From: JANLHG01 sp964359745
Lineage (GTDB): Bacteria; Patescibacteriota; Minisyncoccia; Phycocordibacterales; PALSA-1337
DNA: 5,199 bases
Assembly (NCBI GenBank): GCA_964359745.1
Contig: CAYHTR010000024.1
Coordinates: 1-5,199, forward strand
Direction of reading: 5' to 3'
Under the pieces are notes generated by a model. It was not told where the DNA came from. It did no database searches and saw nothing but the letters and a program-made list of their open reading frames with translations. The first letter of the stretch is position 1. Each line of letters opens with the position of its first letter. This document shows positions 1 to 4,786 of this stretch, one piece after another. Both the position numbers and the translations under genes were made by a program.

Positions 1-1205
1 AACTAAAAGAAAGCTTGGAGCTTTTAAAAGATTATAAAAATATAATTTACACTCTCGGTGGACACCGACTCGAAGATTTTAAAAATAGAGATATGATTAT
101 AAAATCCGCAGGTGTGCCTTTAGATTCAATATACATTACGGAAGCGCGGAAAAATAAAATACCGATAGAAATGAGTACTTCGCTTTTTGCGCAACTTACA
201 CCAGCGACAATCGTGGGGATTACTGGTACGCGTGGAAAGTCTACAGTTACTCATCTGTTGTATGAAATTTTAAAAGTGGCATTTCCCCAAAAACAAATTT
301 TCCTTGGCGGTAATGTTAAAGGAATTGCAACATTGCCTTTATTAGAAAAAGCTAAAAAGGGAGATATTGCAGTACTTGAACTTGATTCGTGGCAACTTCA
401 AGGTTTTAGTGAGGCAAAAATCAGTCCGCATATCGCTGTGTTCACAACTTTTTTCTCGGACCATTTAAATTATTATAAAAATAATCTTGACCGATATATG
501 GAAGATAAGGTAAGTATTTTTATTAATCAAAAATCTGAGGATTTTTTAGTATTAGGAAGTCAGGTGTCAGAAATAGTATTGTCAAAATATAAAAAAATAA
601 TAAAATCAAAAATAATTATTCCTAATATTGCTTCAGTCGCCAAAATTAAGTCAAAACTTTTAGGAGAGCATAATAAATATAATATTTCTCTAGTAATTGC
701 GACTGCACGAATTTTAAATGTGTCAGATGATATTATAAAAAAAGTTGTGGAAAGTTTTACAGGAGTTTCTGGACGACTTGAGCTTGTACGAACCATTAAT
801 GGTGTAAATATTTACAATGATACTACTGCGACTACGCCGGAAGCGACAATTGCTGGACTTGAAGCTTTTGATAAAAATATTATTCTTATAATGGGCGGGG
901 CGGATAAAAATCTTGATATGACTAAACTTATTTCACTTATTCCTAAACATTGCAAGGAAGTTTTCGTGCTTCCAGGTACGGGAACAGAGAGAATTAAGAA
1001 TAAACTTAAAACATTGCGAAATGTAGATATTACATTTGTAAAAACATTAGAAGAAGCAGTAAAAAAAGCGTTTAAAATAGCAAAATCTGGAGATAGCTTG
1101 CTGTTTAGCCCCGCTTTCGCTTCTTTTGGGATGTTTAAAAATGAATTTGATAGGGGAGAGAAGTTTAATAAAATAGTCCTTGACATTTGTAAACCAGTAT
1201 GTTAG
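1..1205 (+). CDS. murD: UDP-N-acetylmuramoylalanine--D-glutamate ligase (MurD), N-terminus off the left edge
   Basis: MurD is the cytoplasmic ligase that adds D-glutamate to UDP-MurNAc-L-Ala using ATP, in peptidoglycan precursor synthesis. The frame is open to the left edge (first whole codon at 3), so the TTG at 15 is not a real start; roughly 60 residues of the N-terminal UDP-binding domain are probably missing. Numbering from the codon at 15: P-loop GTRGKST at 71-77 (usually GTNGKS), LDSWQLQGF at 123-131 in the place of SSFQLE, SDHLNYY at 148-154, and K165 in YMEDKVSIF, probably the carbamylated lysine. GEHNKYN follows at 217-223, then SGRLELV at 252-258, YNDTTATTPEA at 267-277 (usually NDSKATN) and the C-terminal SPAFASFGMFKNEFDRGEKF at 365-384. 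All three Mur-ligase blocks are in order, so it should be functional, although several family residues are replaced. The TAG stop at 1203-1205 is followed in the same frame by a different, GC-richer ORF. Another Mur ligase is possible, but the C-terminal block fits MurD best. Confidence 0.9.
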   Translation, partial: LKESLELLKDYKNIIYTLGGHRLEDFKNRDMIIKSAGVPLDSIYITEARKNKIPIEMSTSLFAQLTPATIVGITGTRGKSTVTHLLYEILKVAFPQKQIFLGGNVKGIATLPLLEKAKKGDIAVLELDSWQLQGFSEAKISPHIAVFTTFFSDHLNYYKNNLDRYMEDKVSIFINQKSEDFLVLGSQVSEIVLSKYKKIIKSKIIIPNIASVAKIKSKLLGEHNKYNISLVIATARILNVSDDIIKKVVESFTGVSGRLELVRTINGVNIYNDTTATTPEATIAGLEAFDKNIILIMGGADKNLDMTKLISLIPKHCKEVFVLPGTGTERIKNKLKTLRNVDITFVKTLEEAVKKAFKIAKSGDSLLFSPAFASFGMFKNEFDRGEKFNKIVLDICKPVC

Positions 1206-1415
1206 CATCATGCGAAATGGTTATCAACTGAAGGTCGTGAAGAAAATCTTCAATTCCAATATCAACGAATTAGTGACGACAGTTTTGATATCTCTCTTTT
1301 CATTCCGACGCGGATTCTGGATAATGGATATCTTCTGGTTGCGGATGCTAAAGGGGATATCGAAGGGTTAGACCTAAGGAATAAAACCCCGATCGAAGGC
1401 AAGGATATTTTCGCC
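1206..1415 (+). pseudogene. Start-less coding-like stretch, in frame between the murD stop and the ORF at 1416
   Basis: These 70 codons follow the murD TAG in the same frame without any stop and read as ordinary protein, for example AKWLSTEGREEN, then LFIPTRILDNGY, then LLVADAKGDIEG. There is no ATG, GTG or TTG in frame before the TTG at 1416. The simplest reading is the interior of a gene whose 5' end has been lost and whose remaining 3' part was joined behind murD; the same polypeptide continues into the next ORF. G+C is clearly higher than in murD. Alternatives are an assembly join between two genomes, or use of a rare start such as ATT. I do not recognise the protein family. Confidence 0.5.
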
Positions 1416-1823
1416 TTGTTAGGTAAGATTCAGTCGAATGATGTGGTCAGTCTGAAAGACCCAACAACGTGGTCGATCGACTGGTCGGACAACTCGAACA
1501 ATAGTGTCAACTTCTACAAGTCCAATGGTCAGGTCTATGGTCGGTTTCCGGTCATTGACTTCAAGACTGCTGGCTTCAAAGGAGTGATTCTCCCCAAGGT
1601 CAAAGTTTGGGGGACGGAACAGACAATGTTACCGTCCAAGATTGTCATCAAGAAGATCTTTGGGTCAAGCCCCATGGGCATTGGTGAAGAGCGAGACCTT
1701 CTGTTTTCGCCGTCTGAAGGCGGGTACATCTTGGATGTGCCAGATGGCGGTTATTACATCGAAGTCAAATTCGACTCTGTCCTAGACTTTGGACAGGACC
1801 AGAGTGGCGGTGGAAAAGGATAA
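1416..1823 (+). CDS. Hypothetical protein of foreign-looking composition, probably the 3' part of a longer gene
   Basis: No family recognised. From the TTG at 1416 it encodes 135 residues; an AAGGA at 1401-1405 could serve as ribosome binding site, but the coding pattern clearly continues upstream to 1206, so the original protein was longer than about 205 residues. The sequence is rich in beta-prone, aromatic and glycine-containing segments (GQVYGRFPVIDF, GFKGVILPKVKVWG, then GGYYIEVKFDSVLDFG) and ends in a flexible SGGGKG tail. There is no obvious membrane segment, cysteine pair or catalytic motif in the visible part; a beta-sandwich carbohydrate-binding, surface or phage-type domain would fit but is only a guess. 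Hand-counted G+C over 1441-1620 is 89/180 (49%), with GTC, CTG and GGC codons unusual for the neighbours. The gene ends 18 bp before a strong intrinsic terminator. Could be a transferred gene remnant or an assembly chimera. Confidence 0.45.
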   Translation: MLGKIQSNDVVSLKDPTTWSIDWSDNSNNSVNFYKSNGQVYGRFPVIDFKTAGFKGVILPKVKVWGTEQTMLPSKIVIKKIFGSSPMGIGEERDLLFSPSEGGYILDVPDGGYYIEVKFDSVLDFGQDQSGGGKG

Positions 1824-1841
1824 CATTGGTTTGAAACGCAG

Positions 1842-1879
1842 CCGCATATTCGTCCAAGTGGATGGGTATGCGGTTTTTT
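1842..1879 (+). terminator. Rho-independent terminator behind the foreign-looking ORF
   Basis: The arm at 1842-1855 (CCGCATA then TTCGTCC) pairs with 1860-1873 (GGATGGG then TATGCGG) to give a 14-bp stem, with three G-U pairs as RNA, around the loop AAGT. It is followed directly by six T residues (1874-1879). It lies 18 bp after the stop at 1823 and on the same strand, so it most likely ends transcription of that ORF and of murD. The G-U pairs favour the + strand RNA as the functional form. Confidence 0.8.
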
Positions 1880-1890
1880 GCTTTTATAAT

Positions 1891-1953
1891 GAAAATCCTC
1901 CCCAACCCCTCCTTTATAAAGGAGGGGCAACTCGAAGAGAGGGGTGGATTTTC
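1891..1953. repeat. 63-bp nested inverted repeat (palindromic element)
   Basis: The outer arms GAAAATCCTCCCC (1891-1903) and GGGGTGGATTTTC (1941-1953) are inverted copies with one mismatch. Inside lies a perfect 22-bp palindrome (1906-1927) built from CCCCTCCTTTA and its reverse complement; 13 unpaired bases (1928-1940) separate it from the right outer arm. As RNA or extruded DNA this gives a stem carrying a second hairpin. It contains no coding sequence. Short palindromic elements of this kind are often dispersed in many copies as MITE- or REP-like sequences; only one copy is in this window, so mobility is inference. Confidence 0.6.
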
Positions 1954-1982
1954 TTGCATTTTTTAATGAATTAGGATAGAGT
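1954..1982 (+). promoter_or_regulatory. Possible promoter for rpmG
   Basis: TTGCAT (1954-1959), a 17-bp spacer and TAGAGT (1977-1982) match the -35 and -10 consensus at 4 of 6 positions each. The predicted +1 near 1989 would leave only a 3-nt leader before the ATG at 1992, in line with the lack of a Shine-Dalgarno at a useful distance (the only AGGA, 1973-1976, is 15 nt away). A consensus TATAAT at 1885-1890 is a rival -10 box but has no good -35 or TG extension; using it would place the nested inverted repeat in the 5' leader. Confidence 0.3.
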
Positions 1983-1991
1983 ATTTTCACT

Positions 1992-2150
1992 ATGTCACAA
2001 GAACGACTCATAAAATTAGTTTGCAAGGATTGCAAGCGAATGAACTATATGTCAAGCAAGAATAAGAAAAAAGTTGAGCGAAAAATCGAGCTCAAGAAAT
2101 TTTGTAAATGGTGCAAGAAAAACACTATTCATAAGGAAGCAAAGAAGTAA
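1992..2150 (+). CDS. rpmG: Large ribosomal subunit protein bL33
   Basis: This 52-residue basic protein fits bL33, a component of the 50S subunit near the E site, which is normally 49-55 residues. The visible hallmarks are the opening ERLIKLVCKDC, a zinc-ribbon set of four cysteines in two CxxC pairs (C11/C14 and C38/C41), the central NKKK, and the closing ELKKFCKWCKKNTIHKEAKK. The cysteine-bearing form is the zinc-containing (C+) type. The start is the only ATG that gives the complete N-terminus. No usable Shine-Dalgarno precedes it. It is a single-gene unit; its stop is 5 bp from the 3' end of the opposing tRNA-Trp gene and no terminator separates them, so its transcript probably runs antisense into that tRNA. 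The gene was identified by reading the sequence and is short, but the family match is clear. Confidence 0.9.
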   Translation: MSQERLIKLVCKDCKRMNYMSSKNKKKVERKIELKKFCKWCKKNTIHKEAKK

Positions 2151-2155
2151 TTTTG

Positions 2156-2226
2156 CAGGCGATGGAGGAATCGAACCCCCGACAACGGTTTTGGAGACCG
2201 TAGTTATACCACTTAACTAATCGCCT
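2156..2226 (-). tRNA. tRNA-Trp (anticodon CCA)
   Basis: The minus strand folds as a 71-nt cloverleaf: acceptor AGGCGAT/ATCGCCT (2226-2220 with 2163-2157), D stem GTTA/TAAC, anticodon stem ACGGT/ACCGT around the loop CTCCAAA (anticodon CCA), T arm GGGGG-TTCGATT-CCTCC and discriminator G, as expected for bacterial tRNA-Trp. The next bases are CAA, so the CCA tail is not encoded and must be added. A36-A37-A38 makes it an expected substrate of MiaA. Its first 14 nt overlap the 3' end of miaA on the same strand, including the miaA stop codon. Confidence 0.95.
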
Positions 2227-3109
2227 TTTTACACAATAAGATAATATCATCTTTTTCATTAATATTAAACCACTTTATTCTCTTATCTCTCTTAAACCAA
2301 GTCATTTGGCGTTTGGCGTAATGCCATATTTCAATTTGGAGTTTCGTAATCATTTCTGATTTTGTGACCCTGTTTTGTAAATAGTAGGCGAGATAACGGT
2401 ATTCTAAACCGAGTTCCTCCATTCTTTTCCACGATAATCCTTTTTTGTGAAGATTTTCTACTTCTTCAATCATTCCCATTTCTATTCTGGATAGTAATCT
2501 TTTATTAATATTTTCTTTTAACTTTTCCGGCGAAATATTAATCCCAATTTGCAATGTATCAAAAACTAAACACTCGGTGTTTGGTTTTGAGTTTTGAGGG
2601 ACTTTGCCGAGAGATTTGACGATTTCAATAGCACGAATGAGGCGGACTTTATTTTTTGAATCAATTGAGGAAGCACGAGTTGGGTCTAATTTTTGAAGCA
2701 TTGCGAAAAGTGTTTCGGTAGATTCTTGTTCAAGTTTTTTGCGTAATTTTGGATCAGGCGCAACATCAGGCAATACAACTCCATCTATAAGCGAATGTAT
2801 GTAGAATCCAGTGCCACCGCAAATGATAGGGGTATGGCCTCGTGAAAAAATCTCCGAGATTTTTTCACGGGCTAACTTTTGATAATCTGCCACACTAAAA
2901 CGATTTTTTGGATTTGCAACATCAAGCAAATGATGTGGTATTCCACACATTTCTTTTTTTGTGATTTTTCCAGTACCAATATCAAGTCCTTTATAGACCT
3001 GTCGCGAGTCGGCGGAAATTATTTCTCCATTAAATTTCTTCGCTATTTTGACTGCAAGCATGGATTTGCCAGAAGCGTTAGGACCGAGGATTACTAGAAG
3101 TTTTTGCAT
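2213..3109 (-). CDS. miaA: tRNA dimethylallyltransferase (MiaA)
   Basis: MiaA transfers a dimethylallyl group from DMAPP to N6 of A37 in tRNAs that read codons beginning with U, in the cytoplasm. The 298-residue product has the family's usual length and motifs: P-loop GPNASGKS (9-16; N replaces the common T), ISADSRQVYKGLDIGTGK (31-48) with the probable catalytic D34, IPHHLLD (57-63), CGGTGFYI (97-104), VRLIRAIEI (155-163), ELGLEYRYLAYYL (232-244) and the tRNA-binding AKRQMTWFKRDKRIKW (265-280). The ATG at 3109 gives the standard N-terminus MQKLLVILG. It lies only 2 nt after the tRNA-Leu 3' end, so no separate ribosome binding site is possible. At the other end, the last codons (from Lys295) and the TAA lie inside tRNA-Trp. 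It is evidently co-transcribed with both tRNAs from the promoter before tRNA-Leu. Confidence 0.96.
   Translation of the reverse strand: MQKLLVILGPNASGKSMLAVKIAKKFNGEIISADSRQVYKGLDIGTGKITKKEMCGIPHHLLDVANPKNRFSVADYQKLAREKISEIFSRGHTPIICGGTGFYIHSLIDGVVLPDVAPDPKLRKKLEQESTETLFAMLQKLDPTRASSIDSKNKVRLIRAIEIVKSLGKVPQNSKPNTECLVFDTLQIGINISPEKLKENINKRLLSRIEMGMIEEVENLHKKGLSWKRMEELGLEYRYLAYYLQNRVTKSEMITKLQIEIWHYAKRQMTWFKRDKRIKWFNINEKDDIILLCKKAIS
2841..2869. repeat. Perfect 13-bp inverted repeat inside miaA
   Basis: CGTGAAAAAATCT (2841-2853) and its exact reverse complement (2857-2869) are separated by CCG. In miaA mRNA this would form a 13-bp hairpin with a 3-nt loop in codons for REKISEIFSR. It has no trailing U-tract, so it is not an obvious terminator. 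It may be chance in AT-rich coding sequence, or an mRNA stability or translation-pausing structure. Confidence 0.4.
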
Positions 3110-3111
3110 TG

Positions 3112-3195
3112 TGCTGGGAGAGGGAATTGAACCCTCATGATGTTGCCATCGCGGGATTTTGAGTCCCGTGCGTCTGCCAATTCCGCCACCCCAGC
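3112..3195 (-). tRNA. tRNA-Leu (anticodon CAA)
   Basis: The minus strand folds as an 84-nt class II tRNA: acceptor GCTGGGG/TCCCAGC (3195-3189 with 3119-3113), anticodon stem CGGGA/TCCCG around loop CTCAAAA (anticodon CAA, reading UUG), a long variable arm GATG-GCAA-CATC, T arm GAGGG-TTCAATT-CCCTC and discriminator A, as expected for leucine. CCA is not encoded: the discriminator is followed by CA and then the miaA ATG. A36-A37-A38 makes it a likely MiaA substrate. It is the first gene of the minus-strand unit. Confidence 0.95.
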
Positions 3196-3204
3196 ATTTG
3201 TTTA

Positions 3205-3233
3205 AGTGTATGATAAAAATGCAAAAGTAGCAA
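3205..3233 (-). promoter_or_regulatory. Probable promoter of the tRNA-Leu - miaA - tRNA-Trp unit
   Basis: On the minus strand TTGCTA (3233-3228), a 17-bp spacer and TACACT (3210-3205) resemble -35 and -10 boxes. The predicted +1 at about 3198 leaves a 3-nt leader before the tRNA. The -35 box overlaps the outer end of the long inverted repeat. No other promoter is evident for miaA or tRNA-Trp. Confidence 0.45.
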
Positions 3234-3316
3234 AAGCAGAAAAGCTATTTTTATAAGTCCTCGGATCTCCTCCTTTAAGTCGGCCAGACTTCTAAAATAG
3301 CTTTTCTGCTTTTGCT
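3229..3316. repeat. 88-bp long inverted repeat between divergent genes
   Basis: Perfect 23-bp inverted arms (3229-3251 and 3294-3316; left arm AGCAAAAGCAGAAAAGC then TATTTT) continue after a small internal loop with a further 5 bp (AAGTC 3255-3259 with GACTT 3287-3291). This leaves a 27-nt loop (3260-3286) that contains GGATCTCCTCCTTTAA. The flanking genes are transcribed away from it, so a terminator role is not expected from context. It fills nearly all the space between the tRNA-Leu and parB promoters. It could be an inserted palindromic mobile element, a cruciform-forming operator, or a structured small RNA; nothing decides among these here. Confidence 0.7.
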
Positions 3317-3320
3317 TATG

Positions 3321-3335
3321 TGTTATAATATTTTC
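3321..3335 (+). promoter_or_regulatory. Extended -10 promoter of parB, predicted leaderless
   Basis: TGT-TATAAT (3321-3329) is a perfect -10 hexamer with the TG extension, followed by six bases and the ATG. With the last T of the hexamer at -7, +1 falls exactly on the A of the ATG at 3336. There is no convincing -35 at 17 bp, which is usual for extended -10 promoters. This also fixes the parB start. Confidence 0.7.
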
Positions 3336-4304
3336 ATGACCTCTCAATTTTATGGCGATTCAATTTTTTGGATTGAAGTAGAAAAAATTAAACCCAATCC
3401 ATATCAACCACGACGCGAGTTTGATGAAGCTCGACTTAAAGATTTAGCAGAATCTATTCGTATGTATGGAATTCTTCAACCGCTTGTTGTAACTAGAAGA
3501 GAATTTGAAAAAGAAGGTGGTGGACTTGCGGTGGAATACGAACTCATATCTGGTGAAAGGCGCTTGCGAGGAGCAAAAATTGCTGGTTTGGCGCAAGTGC
3601 CGACTATCATTCGCAACAGTGAAGAAGATGCTAGGGTAAAACTTGAACTTGCTATTATTGAAAACTTGCAAAGGGAAGATTTGAACGCAGTTGATCGCGC
3701 CCGTGCCTTTGAACAATTGGTCAAGGAGTTTAATATGAAGCATACTCAGATTGCGGAAAAGATGGGAAAAAGTCGAGAATATGTTTCAAACTCGCTCCGT
3801 ATTCTTTTGTTGCCAGAAGAAATTATCAATGCTCTTTCAGAAGGCAAGATTTCTGAAGGTCATACCAGACCGTTGCTTATGCTTGATAATCGTCCGGAAG
3901 AACGAACTACTCTTTTTAAAGAAATTATGTTTAAAAAACTTTCGGTCAGGGAGTCGGAAGGCATTGCTAGAAAGATTGCGGTTGAAAAAACGCGAAAAAA
4001 GGAAAACTTTTTTGACCCAGAGGCAGTTGAAATGGAAACAAAACTTACAGAATCGCTAGGAACCAGAGTGCGTATTGAAAAAAGAGAAGTGGGAGGCAAA
4101 ATCACCATTGATTTCTTTTCAATTGATGATTTGAGGGCAATTTACGCGCTTGTAAATTCAAATAAAATAAAAACACCAATGGAAATGATGGAACGCTTTA
4201 TTGCTGATGGCGCAAAACCAATTGACGATCGTTCAAGAGAAGAAATAAAAATTGAAGAAAACAAAGAAGAAGATATTTATTCAGTTAAGAATTTTGTAGT
4301 ATAA
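3336..4304 (+). CDS. parB: Chromosome partitioning protein ParB/Spo0J family
   Basis: ParB proteins bind parS sites near the origin, spread as CTP-dependent clamps, and work with ParA in chromosome segregation. The 322-residue product shows the full order of domains: N-terminal CTPase/nuclease-like domain opening WIEVEKIKPNPYQPRREFD (12-30), SGERRLRGAKIAGL (72-85) and ENLQREDLNAVDRARAF (109-125). The helix-turn-helix follows at about 136-158 (TQIAEKMGKSREYVSNSLRIL), then SEGHTRPLL (173-181), and a C-terminal segment with LGTRVRIEKREVGGKITIDFFS (241-262) typical of the dimerisation domain. After that comes an extra lysine- and glutamate-rich tail of about 50 residues. I chose the ATG at 3336, not the in-frame TTG at 3312, because the -10 box (3324-3329) lies between them and 3336 coincides with the predicted +1. 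No parA and no parS-like site are in the window. It converges with yqeY with 3 bp between stops. Confidence 0.93.
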   Translation: MTSQFYGDSIFWIEVEKIKPNPYQPRREFDEARLKDLAESIRMYGILQPLVVTRREFEKEGGGLAVEYELISGERRLRGAKIAGLAQVPTIIRNSEEDARVKLELAIIENLQREDLNAVDRARAFEQLVKEFNMKHTQIAEKMGKSREYVSNSLRILLLPEEIINALSEGKISEGHTRPLLMLDNRPEERTTLFKEIMFKKLSVRESEGIARKIAVEKTRKKENFFDPEAVEMETKLTESLGTRVRIEKREVGGKITIDFFSIDDLRAIYALVNSNKIKTPMEMMERFIADGAKPIDDRSREEIKIEENKEEDIYSVKNFVV

Positions 4305-4307
4305 AAA

Positions 4308-4757
4308 TTAAAACAAACTTTCAACAACAGCTTTTACATCAGCTCCGTCCGCTTTACCTTTAAGCTCTTTCATTATTGCCGACATAAGGGCGCCGGTTTT
4401 TGTTTTATCTGTAACTTTAAGTTCTGCTTTTTTTGCTTCAGCTACTTTTTTAATATCCTTCTGACTCATCATTTGTGGCAAGTATGTTTCAAGTATGACT
4501 AGTTCAGCTTTTTCGTCATCTGCCAAATCTTTTCTTCCGCCTTTAGTAAATTGTTCAATGGAATCTTTGCGTTGTTTAACTAATCTTCTTATAACCGTCA
4601 ATGTTTCATCGTCTTTTAATTCTGTATCGGTAGTTTTTTTAGCTATTAATTCAGTTTGCAACCCAGCAGAAAGATTACGCAAAGCATTTAATTTGATAGC
4701 ATCTCTAGCTCGCATGGCGTCTTTTATTTGATTTTTTATTTCATTATGAATGGACAT
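4308..4757 (-). CDS. yqeY: GatB/YqeY domain protein (YqeY-like)
   Basis: The 149-residue product matches the usual length of stand-alone YqeY proteins (about 148), which share the C-terminal tRNA-binding-like domain of GatB, the amidotransferase that makes Gln-tRNA or Asn-tRNA. The exact role of free YqeY is not settled. Motifs: MRARDAIKLNALRNL (15-29), VIRRLVKQRKDSIEQF (55-70), GGRKDLADDEKAELVILETYLPQ (73-95), GALMSAIMKELKGKADG (122-138) and a closing VKAVVESLF. It is cytoplasmic and mostly helical. The ATG at 4757 gives the standard N-terminus and sits exactly at the predicted +1 of an extended -10 promoter, so translation is probably leaderless. It is divergent from rmuC and convergent with parB; no terminator was seen in the 3-bp gap to parB, so the two transcripts probably overlap at their 3' ends. 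Confidence 0.93.
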   Translation of the reverse strand: MSIHNEIKNQIKDAMRARDAIKLNALRNLSAGLQTELIAKKTTDTELKDDETLTVIRRLVKQRKDSIEQFTKGGRKDLADDEKAELVILETYLPQMMSQKDIKKVAEAKKAELKVTDKTKTGALMSAIMKELKGKADGADVKAVVESLF

Positions 4758-4763
4758 ATTTAT

Positions 4764-4772
4764 ATTGTAGCA
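4764..4772 (-). promoter_or_regulatory. Extended -10 promoter of yqeY, predicted leaderless
   Basis: On the minus strand TGC-TACAAT (4772-4764) is followed by six bases (ATAAAT) and the ATG whose A is at 4757. This is the same spacing as at parB and rmuC, placing +1 on the start codon. No -35 hexamer is apparent; the region where it would lie is the start of rmuC. Confidence 0.65.
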
Positions 4773-4777
4773 TATTC

Positions 4778-4786
4778 TGATATAAT
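4778..4786 (+). promoter_or_regulatory. Extended -10 promoter of rmuC, predicted leaderless
   Basis: TGA-TATAAT (4778-4786), a perfect -10 hexamer with TG extension, is followed by six bases (TACACT) and ATG at 4793, so +1 falls on the A of the start codon. It stands back to back with the yqeY promoter within a 35-bp spacer, with only 5 bp between the two extended boxes. Confidence 0.7.

Noticed and set aside
560..1186. Minus-strand ORFs inside murD
   Set aside because: Antisense shadows of a clear conserved gene.
1180..1371. 63-codon + strand ORF overlapping the end of murD
   Set aside because: It is a +1 shadow of the better frame at 1206-1823, whose codons and protein composition look natural; this one encodes an implausible mix and overlaps murD.
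1754..2035. Small ORFs on both strands over the terminator and palindrome
   Set aside because: They are open only because the inverted repeats lack stops; none has a plausible start site or family motif, and the + strand rpmG overlaps the minus-strand one.
3312..3335. TTG at 3312 as the parB start
   Set aside because: The -10 box TATAAT lies at 3324-3329, inside that extension, and the predicted +1 is the ATG at 3336; ParB homology also does not need the extra residues.
3196..3335. parS site near parB
   Set aside because: No sequence resembling the TGTTNCACGTGNAACA consensus was seen; the inverted repeat here is much longer and unrelated.
3135..3347. 70-codon minus-strand ORF
   Set aside because: It crosses most of tRNA-Leu and the long inverted repeat; the leucine run comes from the repeat arm, not from a membrane protein.
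4290..4330. Possible bidirectional terminator between parB and yqeY
   Set aside because: Only a weak AT-only pairing of about six bases is visible; not enough to call a terminator.
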